A stretch of DNA of 64,000 bases from Symsagittifera roscoffensis (lineage: Eukaryota > Xenacoelomorpha > Acoela > Convolutidae), in NCBI RefSeq assembly GCF_963678635.1, contig NC_087063.1:5120580-5184579 (forward strand), written 5' to 3'. Under the pieces are notes generated by a model that was not told the origin of the DNA, did no database searches, and saw only the letters and a list, made by a program, of their open reading frames with translations. A program made the translations under genes and the position numbers. Position 1 is the first letter of the stretch; each line of letters starts with the position of its first letter. Positions 42,801 through 54,290 of the stretch are shown here, in pieces.

Positions 42801-43040
42801 GCTTGCTTATAGATAGTGTTTAAAGCTTCTTCAGATGCTTCCGTAACATAAACTCAGGCGTCATCAGTAATAGAAGAACAAAGTTTGACAGTTTCGCCTA
42901 AAATTTTGTTAGCTTTGACCAATTTGAGCCATGTAAACATTCAATTCATCGCATTTTCATTTATAAACACTACAGTCTTTTGCCGACTTCATTGTGTTTA
43001 TGTTGCTCATGTTTTAATTACAGATAGTTTCTTAATTATA

Positions 43041-44189
43041 ATTTATAATTATGTGTAAAATTTTTTTCTCAGGTTTAGTCTTCCATTCTTCAATGTTTTC
43101 AGCGAAGTGTTAGAAAATAAGTTAGCAGAAATTCAAAAAATTTAAAAGTAAATCTACAGTAATCATTTGTTAAGTCCTTTGTTTGAGGAAGAAAGAGAAG
43201 GAAAGAGAGAAAAATACTCTTTTCCAAACTTATATATATTTTTTTGATTTATATAAAACAAATTTTTTTCAAAAACTCTCAATTTGTTAGGCATCTGCTT
43301 TCCTTGACTGAGCTGTAAAACTTTTTCAAAGACTGCCTCGAACCTTATTAGGTATCAGATAGCTCCTAAAAAGTTCATATTATCCTTCTACATGAGTTTA
43401 TAATGAGGATGAATATCTTACGGTAAGAATGACAGAAATTAAATTAAAATGTATTCAGTTTTTATGTTCTCAAATTTTGAACACGACAATTAGAATTGTG
43501 CTCCAGATCGTTTAAAATTAATTGGTTTATCTTAATTGATTTTTAAGACATTTTTTCCGATAAATTAGTGTTTTTACAAAACTTTTATAAAAAAAGTTCA
43601 GGTCTTCCATTAATTTGGTGAGAAAATACCTTTTTTCACTTGACTTTACCGAACGATAGACGTCCAAAAGGAACTTAGAGAGAAGCAACGCCGGGTTAGC
43701 TATTGCGCCTTATACCGATCGGCTAGGCCTTATTTTTCCAATGAACATGAAACCTAACGTTTTTGCGGACCACTGGATCGCAAGGTAGATTTTTTGACTT
43801 TGATATCTTTTCAGCATAATCAAACGATGATCTGTCTTTATCATGCATCTGCAACTATGATCATATCCAATTTGAACACTTTTAAAATTTTAAAATCTTT
43901 AAAATTAGTTTATAAATCAGTTTAATTGAATAATTGAGAGCAAAAAATTACCTACTTAAATAAAACGAGAAGTTGGCTTGAAATTTTTATAAAATAACTG
44001 TTTCCCTGTTAAAAAAAAGTCAGAAAACTTTATGCTGAATCTGAATCATTCTAAATTTTTATGTTTTTTATGAAGAAAAGTTTGATTTTATGAAAAAAAA
44101 ATGTTTATGAAAAAAATTAGGTTGAAAAAGAGTGTCCACCAGATTTACTACTAATTGTGGACTTGTTCTCTCCGACAGATGGATGAAAG
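43041..44189. other. AT-rich stretch with an inverted gene Z fragment
   Basis: Mostly non-coding. At 43640-43750 the plus strand reads RSNAGLAIAPYTDR-like sequence, a decayed inverted copy of the gene Z 3' end (reverse complement of the 39660-39740 type sequence). The rest shows nothing beyond A/T runs. Confidence 0.45.
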
Positions 44190-45930
44190 AGTCAATTTAT
44201 GTTGATAAGTGATCTCCAGAAACTGGCGGAGTACGTGCGGCACATAGTGCATCGATTACAATCTGAAATTTGCTGGCAATATTTCCACCCATGCTGTCCG
44301 CAACTCTGAAAAGACACCAAGAACTGCGCTACCAAGATGAAGATGTCGTCATCACATTGTCCAAGCCGGGAAAAAAAGTTAACAGCTGGTTTGTGCATTT
44401 TAAAAGTTAGTTTAAAAGTTCACAGCTGGTTTGTACATTCCCAGAGTAATCTACTTTGACTTGGAGTCATTCCTCTTCCCAGTGTACGGACCACAACCTG
44501 ATCCGCAAATCTAGCACGCAAACAATTGAAATCCATCAACCGTGCGGATACGCTTTAGCAGTAATCGAAACTGGGGAAAATGATCTGTTTGGGGACGAAA
44601 GTAATTTGAGTTTCAAAGAAGACAGAGTGTGGTTGAAAAATTGAATTGGTCCCTTGAATCCTTAGCGGGACAACTTGATCTTTGCCATTACAACAAAAAG
44701 TTTCTGGGTTGGGCACATAATGAGTGTAACGTAGGTAGAAAAAAAAACCACTAACATTAGAGTGGTAGCTCTTATTTGCTCATCCTTGGGCAAATTTTGA
44801 AGCATTTTGTAGAGATTAAGCGCGCCAGTTTCATAGACTAAACTACAAAAATCTCTAAGATTTTTCACCCTCAGAACCATCAACCTATATCCCCAATATT
44901 GACCCAAAAAATTTGAACGGGTCATAAAGAAACACTGCCCGTTGCCTTTAGGCTAGTTTTCAAAAGTTGAAAAAAGATTTGAAAACATACTGCATACAGT
45001 GAAACCTCCTAGTGGGGTCAAATACTTGAAGTCATTTTACCATACCCGAAAAGTTTCATGTTTTCTTCGCTGATTACACCTTTGCTCCCTTTCGTGATTT
45101 AGTGGACATGTGTGCAATGAGCAACGAACAAGTCGACATGTTGGGACAATCGAGAATCAGCACACTGCCAAAGCGGTCAAAGCTTCCCCGGACCGTGCAC
45201 CCTAAAGAAGGCTATGTGTCGCATTACTTTGTCCTAAAGTTGTACAATGAGCTGGGATTGAAATAACTCACCTCTGAAAGTTTCTTCAGTTCCACTAGAC
45301 TTAGGGATGGCCTTTTGTCGACCTCAACACCCGCCAATGTAAAACCGCAGTTAAAAACTCTAAAACAAATTTCACAAGCTGATTGCTAACCTAGCATTCT
45401 GTAATATAATGGAGTCTAAACTAAAAAGAAAGAAGCTGGATATTGTAACGAAAGAGATAAAACTTCTTCAAAAAGTAGCATTGAGAACAATGAAGAGCTT
45501 TCAAACAATTGATCTTTGATCTTTGAAGAGCTTTCAAACAAGTAGCACTGAGAACAATGAAGACCTTTCAAACAACTCACAAATCTATGATAAATGTTGT
45601 GACCATTTTAGACCTCGCCAAGCATTTCGTTATTCAATTTCATTTTAAAAATACGACATGGAATTCAAATTTGAAACTAGTGTACTTCGACACGGATGTT
45701 TTCATGTGTGCCATAAAAAATTATGACGTTTATCGAGATTTAGCAAAAAAAGCTGACTTCGACTTCTCAAATTATGAGGACTATTTCCTTTTTGACAAAA
45801 CAAACAGGAAATTCAGTACAAATTTTGAACTTCAAAAACAAGACTGGTGAGAAGCCTATCAACGAATTCATCGCCCTAAAACGAAAACTGTTTTCGATCA
45901 CCTTTTATGTTGTGTGAAAAACTCAACTTA
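44190..45930 (+). pseudogene. Protein-primed type DNA polymerase B (element D), deleted and broken
   Basis: Pieces in order: a DEDVVITLSKPGKKVNSW segment (about 44335-44390); IHQPCGYALAVIETGENDL in ORF 44456-44644; CHYNKKFLGWAHNECNVGRK (about 44687-44746), an endonuclease VII/HNH-like Cys-His motif often found in these polymerases; a PKEGYVSHYF segment (about 45205-45235); then ORF 45557-45850 with the polymerase active-site motif C, VYFDTDVFM (45680-45706), and KPINEFIALKRKLFSI in the next frame. Motifs A and B are not found, so an internal part is lost between about 45260 and 45557. The enzyme would copy the element's own genome. Not functional. Confidence 0.65.
45470..45580. repeat. Short tandem repeat inside PolB deletion zone
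   Basis: The phrase AATGAAGAGCTTTCAAACAA occurs near 45489, partly again near 45524, and as AATGAAGACCTTTCAAACAA near 45556. It sits at the point where the polymerase lost its middle and could mark the deletion or repair junction. Confidence 0.65.
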
Positions 45931-46106
45931 AACCTGGAAAAACCTAAACTTAAAAAAACTTTGAATCTGTTTACAAGAACCACAAAATAGAGTGACGAAG
46001 GATTCGAACAGACTGCGCAGCGGGATGTGGTTCACCAAACATCCAGGGGCTCAGTGTTCACTGGAAAAACAATGGGAGTGTACAACTACATTATAGTTTC
46101 GAGAGG

Positions 46107-46403
46107 TCAAACTAATTTGGCAAGGAAACAAAACAAACTTACAGTATCACCATTCGATTCAAACAATTTTCCTTTTCGACGGGATTTCCACAGTTTCTTT
46201 TGGCCACAAGGCCGCGGAAGCAGTTGATTTTCTAGAAGACATTTACATGGACACCGAGTGGGCCAGCTCATACAATGAAGCTGATAACAGTTCGCCATAT
46301 TTTCAACTTTCGGATTTGGGATTTTTACATTGGCTTTACTTAGAAACTGAGCCGCCTGCGAGACGAAGAAGCTTCTAATAGCCGAGTGTGTGAATGTCTC
46401 CAT
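46107..46403 (-). CDS. Hypothetical protein right of PolB (element D)
   Basis: 98-codon minus ORF between the PolB remnant and the terminal-repeat-like region. It is Cys-rich in the middle (ENMANCYQLHCMSWPTRCPC), then CGQKKLWKSRRKGKLF. Regular Cys spacing could be a zinc-binding site, but no known family is recognised. The plus ORF 46027-46227 overlaps part of it. No second copy in the window, so coding status is uncertain. Confidence 0.3.
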   Translation of the reverse strand: METFTHSAIRSFFVSQAAQFLSKANVKIPNPKVENMANCYQLHCMSWPTRCPCKCLLENQLLPRPCGQKKLWKSRRKGKLFESNGDTVSLFCFLAKLV

Positions 46404-46879
46404 ATGTAAATTATTAAACCAAATATTTTATCGGAAGCTTTGGAAGAATGAACAATTAAGAAACAGCGCAAAAAAAAACAAGCATTAAATTATGAAACGT
46501 AAATTTTGAAATGATTTTTACTGTGTTTTCTTTAATATAAATCGTTGAAAATGTTGTTTTGGTTTTGACTAGTTTAACACTAATAAAAGGTTTGTATTGG
46601 GCTTAATCATTGTTTCAACATAAATAGCTTCAGGCAAATATATATGTTTTTGGCACAAACGAATTGTTACTTGAAACAATTGTGTGAAATCTTTTGTTTC
46701 ATATAAAAAGAAACTTTTAAAAACATGACAAAAGTTCGACAAGGAGAAAAAATGATGATATCTCCATAAATTTAGGACTTGACAATATAGTACTTTTAGG
46801 ACTAAAGAGCTTAAGAGGAGAAAAATTTAAGAATTAGGACGAATACATTTTTTCATCGCTCAGCTTAAGGAAGTCATTG

Positions 46880-47070
46880 TACTTAAGGGCGGGGAATTTA
46901 CGTTTATCTAAACAAACTTCGTTTACAAAATCCTAGAATAGGGGTACTTGGAAATTTGTAGGAACCACTTTCTACGATTTTGCTCTACGTGAGAACCAAC
47001 TCCTTTGGAAGAATCCCCCTAAGTTTGCGGGACAGGATACAGAACTACCAACCACTGGTAAAACCAGCAG
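46880..47070. repeat. Terminal-repeat-like region of element D
   Basis: Diverged match, same orientation, to 30800-30920: AAAATCCTAGAATAGG, CTCTACGTGAGAACC, GGAAGAATCCCCCTAAG and GCGGGACAGGATACAGAAC at corresponding places. It lies to the right of PolB, where a plus-oriented element should end. Confidence 0.45.
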
Positions 47071-48813
47071 CTTATCGACATATTTTTCAAGCTTACTAAA
47101 TCAAAAGAAAGAGCTTGTTTCTGCAAAATGATTATGAGCTATCAAAATATCATAGTTGACACCAGTTTCTTGACAGAACAGAAAAACATAACTATTCATT
47201 AAGGAAGATTGAGCGGCTAACCAAAAAGCAAGTGTCTACCCTTTGTTTAACTATTCAAGAGTTTTTTAAAAAAAAGTTGTTGAAAAAAAGAAGTTCGCCT
47301 ATAGAATCAAAGACAAACCTAGAAAGATACACTGAAATTCACGCTAAGAAAAAAATTGATTGATGCGCTAGCAGCCCAGACCGCTAGGTAACTGAATTGA
47401 AGCGCTCGGAACAATTCTTTCTTTCATCAAATTTTCAAATTTGATCTTTTCATAGAGTGTTATAATTGCAAGTGTGTTTCCCCAATCTAAATTAATCCAA
47501 CGACTTATGTTGCTTTGAGTATGAGCAAAAGACATTCACTTTTCAAATGCCGCAAAACTGTGAGTCTAATTGCCGCAACTTTAAATTTTGAAGACATTTT
47601 TCGAATCGAGCTCTTTGACCCCGTACTGGGTTCCACACGGGAGTGAACAAGTTTCTTTTGTGGAATCAGCAAAAATTTATTTATCTTTGATTTTTTTTGT
47701 CATTGAATTGAATAACAAAAAGTAAAAAAAAAATGGTGCAGCTCCAAGTGCTATATTGTTTCAGAGATGATTTTTTTTATTTCGTTGACATTTCGCTCGT
47801 TCCGGAATCCGCGACTCAACATAATTTAGTATCCGCTATTCCAGGTCAAATTTTTGGTTTTTTTAAATAGTCTGGCTTCCGGTTTGTAGATACTCAGTAG
47901 TACCAATCCTTACATCTTATGAGAGTAAAATTTGACCACATCCTGGAAATGAACCAAATCAGTGGTTAAACTCATGCAAATTTTCCACCTGAAGCTTCTA
48001 CAGCAATTAAAAAAATCCAAAGCTCTCTTTACAATGCCAAAATGTGTTCTAATTATGTGCAACGATTGATACACAAGAGTATCTAAAATTTGGATGCAAG
48101 GTTTTTAACTAGCCAAGTTTTGAAACTGGAATACACTTTATCGCGGCTACCAGATGATATCGGATATACCAATCGAACACCTAAGTGCTATTTGCAGTGA
48201 GTTGCCCCATGCATTGTCAGTAGTTTTGTTCACAAACCTTTGTATTTCCCGTACCTTACAAAAACTTGGAAACCAGATCTGAGCATCGTAAAATCTTGCC
48301 TATTTCTTTTAATTAATTTTTAATTAATTTCTCTATCACATGGATTTTTAGCAGCATCTGTTCGTTTGCACAAATTTGAGCATTTCCTTGAGATTTTAGA
48401 GGCAAAAAAGCTACAACTAGAACTTGTTGTTCTATTGTATAGTTGATACCTACAAAAAACACGGCTGATTGATCTATCGAAAGTCATCTTTTCTCGTCCA
48501 TTTTTACAAATAACAATCAATTTAGGCTAAAAATCTTTGGGGTTTTTTTACAAATTAACGCAGAAATTTTAAATTTTGTTTTTCAGAAGTTTTATCTAAG
48601 TTTAAAATTCGGCGTGATGTCTTTCGTGTTGACGTCCCGTCGGTCTGTTAACCTAGACCCCACTTTACAGCTTTGATCTTTTAACTGCCTAAATGCAAGG
48701 ACGTGATTTTAAACGAGTCTTAGTGTTATTTGTTAAAATAACTATTTTCAACGAAAAAAAAACAAGACACGTGACAAAAGTTGAAAATTCATTCGAATAT
48801 TTCAAAAAAAAAT
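47071..48813. other. Non-coding AT-rich stretch
   Basis: No gene supported; minus ORF 48320-48520 has no distinguishing feature. A near-palindrome (CATCAAATTTTCAAATTTGATC) lies at about 47425-47446. Confidence 0.45.
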
Positions 48814-49032
48814 TTCAGATCTGATCATGTCTGATGCAGTTCAGGACAGATATACAATCTCACAACAAATGGATTCAACCTGGCATATCTGTATTTTTAT
48901 TTTTTGTCCGTTACATTAAAGTTGTTGTATCTTCCAGGTCTGAACATGTCTGATAGAGTTCAGGACAGATATGCAATCTCACAACAAATGGATTAACCCT
49001 GGGAAGATCTGTATTTTTATTTTTTTTCTGTA
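48814..49032. repeat. Two-unit tandem repeat of about 120 bp
   Basis: Units share CATGTCTGAT, GTTCAGGACAGATAT and CAATCTCACAACAAATGGAT at 48827-48893 and 48947-49013, each followed by TCTGTATTTTTATTTTTT. Confidence 0.85.
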
Positions 49033-51199
49033 CAGGTTGTTTATTTGTTTAAAAAGAACACTTTGTTTTGTGTCAGTTTCTTTTAAGGACCTGAACATGC
49101 TTAAAACAGTAGTTTTTGCCATATTTTAATGTTGGAATGGTCAAATTGGCTGAACCATATTGAACTTTTGCATCATTTTTTACACAGGAGTTTTGACCCA
49201 ATTCTGTGAAAAAAATAAAACATCGCGTATTTTTCTCTTCATCAAAATAGTTTCGTTTTGATACATATTCGAACATCATTCAAATAGATATATTTTTTAT
49301 ATATTTCAAATCACTTACAAAAGAAAAAAAATCAATTGAAGTAATTTTTATTCAAAAATTCTCAAAAAGTGAAAGCCGCTATTAGGGTAGTTTATATAGC
49401 GGTAGATTTTTATGGGACTACTTTCAGAGGATTTTAAAACAGTTCCTTTTTCGCAAGATGGAGGTTTGAGAAAGATGCTGGCCCAATCACTTTGGACTGC
49501 AACCGACTTCTCAGTCTTCTGTTTAACCTCCACTAAAATTCCGGTATGCAGCTGAAATTTTTATAAATAGTCATCTTGTCAAAATTACTGCGTGCTTTTT
49601 GCTTTGAGCTGTTAACGATGACGATAATATTTATTCAAATCTGTGCAACCAGTTTGTAACAAATTACAAGAAAGTTGAGAAACGGTTTAAGATTTTTACA
49701 CTGCTGCGTACCAACTTGGTATACTATAGAGAAAAATTTATTATACAATTAATCATAACATCAGTGACTTCATGGCCAGTGCCATAAATTCTCATCTGAA
49801 TAAATCTCTACTTCATAACTTTACAAAAATCAGAATCAAATACTCTCAACTTCAAAAATTGGCCGTTTCGCGTAGTTAAAAACGTCGCTTCGCCGTCTAC
49901 GAGCAGGCAACTTTGTAAGGCTCAGCAAATTTATTAGTTACCTAATCAACCCAAATGTTAAGCATATTTTGTTTGAGAATATTGTTACAGGCTTGTGCAA
50001 AACAGGCTGGTACTATTTGCTAATGCTGTTTCTCTAGTATAACCTGTGAAAGCTACCCAGAAATGATTCACATCAAATGTAAAATTTTTGCTTTTGCTAA
50101 CTTTGGAATATCCAAGTGTTTTCACATTAGTTATACAGTGAAAGACTAGAGCTCACTGTGTAACTCGATCTCCAAACTTCATTAATGCAGTCTTTGTGAT
50201 TAACACTCAAAGTATAGAACTAATGAATCATCCAACCTGATGATTTACAGTGTCAAGTAGGTAGGACGTAAGTTTAACAACTACATGTTTGAAAGTTCAA
50301 AAGTTAAATAGTGCTACTGTGCTATGTGAAACCTTCAGATAGTAGGTTTTCGTTCCGGTAGGATTTTTAACTTTTGCTTTTTTTTGAATATCAAAAAATA
50401 GAAATGAACCATCTTCATTCTTGCAAAAAACCATCATCGCTAAAGGGTGTTCGAACATCCTTGCTCTCGTTTTTAAGCTCGATAACTTTCGTGTGATTCA
50501 TGTGTTTTTATTTGAAATACGAAATACTAGAGTATCAGTGTACTAATAAAAAAATTTTGTCGTTGTATTTTGTAGGCAGATAAGAGCTGCGAGATTTTTG
50601 GCAGACCAACCCGGGCGTTTTTGCTTTTTTTGCAACGTGTTTGTCTATCTACAAGAGAAAAAAAACAACTGTCAAGTTACGGTAAGTCGATTATTTGATA
50701 TTTAAGGAAATTAGTTCATTTTTGAGGAGAACTAGGGTTGTATGGTGATCACCCTATCCTATATTGAGACAGGTAATAGATATCTGATCAGCAGGTTATG
50801 CGTTATGTGTGCCAATAGGTTTTCCTGTGTTTAATCATGAGGCTTAGGTTTTCGCATGTTTTAAAATACAAAGATTCAGATGCTAATTTTCAGAAAATTT
50901 TTGTGCCCGAATTGACCAAAACAGCGAGGTTTAAGAAACCATGCGATAAAATATGGAACAAAAAAGTTTTGATAGAGGCTGTTACCAAAAAAATATGTTA
51001 AAAAAATCTTAAATTGGGCTGAAAGCTAACTGAATCTTCGGGATGGATCTCTGTTTTTACAGCCTCACGAAAATAAAAACCCATTATTCTCAACTTAAGA
51101 CATAATTTGATTATAAACGCGATTTCGAACCCTGCGAACAGGCAGCTTGAAGTTTCTACAATTAAAATTAAGCAAATGTGAAGATGAATAATCAAGCAA
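49033..51199. other. AT-rich stretch with weak minus-strand ORFs
   Basis: Minus ORFs 49073-49279 (YFDEEKNTRCFIFFTELGQN) and 49348-49533 (KQKTEKSVAVQSDWASIF) are composition-wise possible exon remnants but have no second copy or motif. Nothing else is supported to 51199. Confidence 0.35.
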
Positions 51200-51850
51200 A
51201 CTAGTCAAATAAGCAAAAGCAAAAGGTTGTATTCAGTTTTAAACAGATAAACAAAACAAAAACATTGAATTTCACCACATTTTATGCAAATTTTTATGAT
51301 TTGGAAAACTACGTATGAATTTAATCCTAAATTACGTACCTTTTTGTGGTAAAAATTCCACATGTCGCAACCAACGGTTGTTCGCATTTAACCTTTGATT
51401 CGTTGAAATTAAGAGCCTAGACAAGAACTCATCTGTATTTAGAGATTGAATCATATTCAGTATCCTCGAAAGTTTTTCTGTTAAGTTTTTCTATTTTTTG
51501 CTGCTAAGCTAGAAAATAATGGTTTTACACGTATATAAATTGCAGAATTAGTAAAAAAAATTTAAATACAACGAAGTTTTTTCTTGAACAAATCAACCTT
51601 TTTTTAACATGCTTTAAACGGCAAAGCAAAAAAATTTTTCATCAATGCTGTCTACATGGTGTCCGTATTGATCTCCAGCTTCTCGCACTTGCTTGCAAAG
51701 CAAACTTCAAGAAAAAAATGTGCATTACTGCATTTTTGTGGGTTTGTGTTTTAAAAAACAAGCCACAATGTATTTGTCTCATTGATCGATAGTTGATTTA
51801 AAATGTTTTCTTTTCAAAAAATTCAGTCGCTTAGTTTTATAAGTTTTTTG
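51200..51850 (-). pseudogene. PolB C-terminal segment, tandem copy 3 (minus strand)
   Basis: Begins (minus sense) with a motif C-like KLEINTDTM near 51658-51679, followed 250-300 bp later by MIQSLNTDEFLSRLLISTNQ and RLNANNRWLRHVEF (about 51340-51450). It is a near-repeat of 51919-52560. The first Asp of DTD is changed to Asn, so it was inactive before or soon after duplication. ORF 51205-51387 is the tail of this segment. Confidence 0.5.
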
Positions 51851-51918
51851 TGCCATTTAATCATCGCTTTTTGTTTGTTGGTCGTCTGGATCTTTCCATA
51901 TTTTTTTTAAGCAAAAAA

Positions 51919-52560
51919 TGTTGTATTTAGTTTTAAACAGATAATCAGAACAAAAACATTGAATTTCACCAGATTTTACAAACATTTTCATGTTTTAGAA
52001 AACTCAATATGAATTGTATTCCTAATTACCTCGTTTTTTGTGATCAAAATTCCACATTTCGCAAGCAAATGGTTGCTCGCGTTGAGCCTTTGATCCGTTG
52101 AAATTAAAAGTCTAGACAAGAACTCGTCTGTAATTAGACATTGAATCATTTTCAGAATCCTCGAGTTTTTCTGTTAAATTCTTCTTCTGTTTTTTGCTGC
52201 TAAGCTAGGTTTACACTAGTATCCTTGGTAGAACTAGCAAAAAAAATTAAATACAAAGAAAATCTTTCTTGAACAAATCAACCTTTTATTTATCATGCTT
52301 CAAACGGCAGAAAAATTTCGGTTTATTTTTCGTCAATGCTGTCTACAAAGTGTCCGTATTGATCTCCAGCTTCTCGCACCTGCTTACCATGCAAAATTTA
52401 TGGAAACAACTGTGCATTACTCCATTTTTCTGGGTTTGGGTTTTAAAAAACAAGCCACAATATATCTGTCTCATTGATCGATAGTTGATTTAATCGTTTT
52501 CTTTGCGTAGAACTTACTTTTTTTTCAAAACGTTCAATCGCTCAGATTTTTAAGTTCTTT
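51919..52560 (-). pseudogene. PolB C-terminal segment, tandem copy 2 (minus strand)
   Basis: Repeats the 51226-51850 block with an offset of about 694 bp. Motif C-like KLEINTDTL lies at about 52347-52371 and MIQCLITDEFLSRLLISTDQ near 52090-52150. Both tandem copies share Asn in place of the first catalytic Asp. Plus ORFs 52269-52484 and 52295-52477 are shadows. Confidence 0.52.
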
Positions 52561-52621
52561 GTGTCTGTTTATTAACTAACATTAGATGTTAAAGCTGAGT
52601 TACGGGTGAGTAGGGTTGCAT

Positions 52622-52666
52622 GGGCGACCCATTTTCTTAACATACGTTATAGATTTTGGGTCGCCC
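52622..52666. other. 10-bp GC-rich hairpin
   Basis: GGGCGACCCA (52622-52631) pairs with TGGGTCGCCC (52657-52666) over a 25-nt loop. It stands out in AT-rich surroundings. Confidence 0.7.
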
Positions 52667-53149
52667 TTGCTATGTATTATCAATAGGTAAAGACTCTACA
52701 ATGTTTTAAGATAGGGAATAGAAGTAGCAAAGTTTAACTGTTTGGGTAATTGTCAGAGAAGTTTCCCTCTTCTGGAAAAAGTTTTAACTCACATTATCTA
52801 ACTGATAAATATCATTGGTGTATTACGTGTAGAGTTTATTTTTTGTTTGCAAAAAATTGATCATTTTGAACATGTAGTTTGGAATAAATTAACTAAGTCT
52901 GCTCATATGTTGCAACCATAAAATTTACAGCTCTAAATTGTTTTTTCTCGATATTAAGTTGATAGTTTCATCGAGTACTCTCCTATAATTTGCCATGCTC
53001 CGTCTCCAGTATCTTTCAAAATTCTAGAACCCGTTTGCTTAAAACTTTGTCGCTAAGTTTAAACTTATCTGTCTTGTTGTCATAAATATATAAACAGTTC
53101 ATTTATGTGCACAAAAATTCAACTTCATAAAGTCCAAGCTTGCTTTTTG

Positions 53150-54290
53150 TGCTTTTTATTAGTGTTGCATTAGGCTCGATGGAAAAAACTAGATTTTGCG
53201 ACTGATTTGAAAAGGTGTATGCAGTCAATTTTCTCAGTTTTTACGAAAAGTCCCTCTTATTTGGCTGAATACAGTCGTATAAAACATCATTAGCAAGAGC
53301 TAAAAAAGCCAGTCTGTGTCAATCTCCAGTCCTTCAATTTTCTTTCGTCACAGAAACTGTCAAAAAAACTATAGTAGAGCTCAAACATTCTCAGCTTTGC
53401 ATACTGCAGTTTGTAAAACCCAAAAGTTATCGTTTCTGTGTGCGCAAAAATTAGATACCATAACTCCACCTCCTATACACTTTTCTGAGCTTTCCCTAAT
53501 TTTTTGAACAATTGCTCATTGATTGTTTGTGAGTATTTTCATCATTGAGATACTTCCTTCGAGGTTGTGTTCCTAGGTCTATCCATGATCTGATATCCGT
53601 ATAAAAATTACATTTATTTTTCATTGTTTCTGCTACTACTTCTGATGAAAGTTCCATGTCCATGTCGTCCAAATATCCATGTCTTCTGGCACCATTTATC
53701 AACTGGCTGCAGAAAATACTGAATCATTTCTGAGGAGATTTCAAATCGAAACGGCAATTTTTGGCTCACTGCAATCCAATTTTTCGATATATATTTAATT
53801 CCAATTTCTTTTTTTTAAAGACGGAGGAAAGTTGGCAAACTTCGATTTCAGTTCCATCTATTGTTTTTTTTTCTTAACAGGCAATAATGTGGAAAATTGG
53901 TCTTTTGTAGGGAAATGTGTTCTGATTTGATGATTGATCTTATCACTGGTATTGAAACTTTCTCATCACTCACACATTCCTCCAATTCCTAGCCATGCTA
54001 TTTTTTGTTTTCCAGGTTTTTTTCATGTCACTCATCTCTCTCTTCGTATTCTTTCGCTGAAAATCCTGATCGGTCAAAATGGGACGAGACTGTTGACAGG
54101 AACAGAAGGGATAATAGCATCCCATTGCTTCGAATACTGTTTTAGAGTGATCACAGTAACAGTGAACATTGAAAGTGTCGATTTTTTTCTGTTTACCAGA
54201 TATAAAAAATCTATCACTTTTTTAAAAAATTCTGGGCGTCTTGTAGGTTGGTAAAAAGTCTTTGCTTCAAAATTCTGCATATCTCGTGTA
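53150..54290 (-). pseudogene. Second PolB-like polymerase (different from element D), minus strand
   Basis: Minus-strand pieces in order: a Cys/His cluster HCYCDHSKTVFEAMGCYY (about 54085-54170); ORF 53496-53702 with MINGARRHGYLDDMDMELSS and WIDLGTQPRRKYLNDENTHK; KLQYAKLRMFELYYSFF (about 53355-53410); and the motif C-type EIDTDWLF (53309-53329). I relate these, from memory, to the type B polymerases of large invertebrate mobile elements. Identity with the element D polymerase is low, so this is another lineage. Frameshifts occur in at least four places. Downstream lie two extra tandem copies of its C-terminal part. Confidence 0.5.

Larger units (their letters stand above)
41350..43040. repeat. 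Tandem repeats of the protease-end/gene Z region
   Basis: The block containing the 3' end of the protease (plus) and the 3' half of gene Z (minus) at 39430-40050 is repeated at 41350-42040 and 42155-42830, with a third start at 42960-43035. The phrase GACATGGCCGTTCG marks each unit (39675, 41619, 42415). Offset between the last two full units is about 795 bp. Units differ by scattered substitutions, so the duplication is older than the 1123-bp array. Confidence 0.8.

Noticed and set aside
45990-46030. GGATTCGAAC resembling a reversed tRNA T-arm
   Set aside because: No cloverleaf is possible from the flanks.
54074-54280. 68-codon minus ORF taken as the gene frame
   Set aside because: The Cys/His cluster typical of the polymerase is read in another frame of the same strand; this ORF is the shifted shadow.
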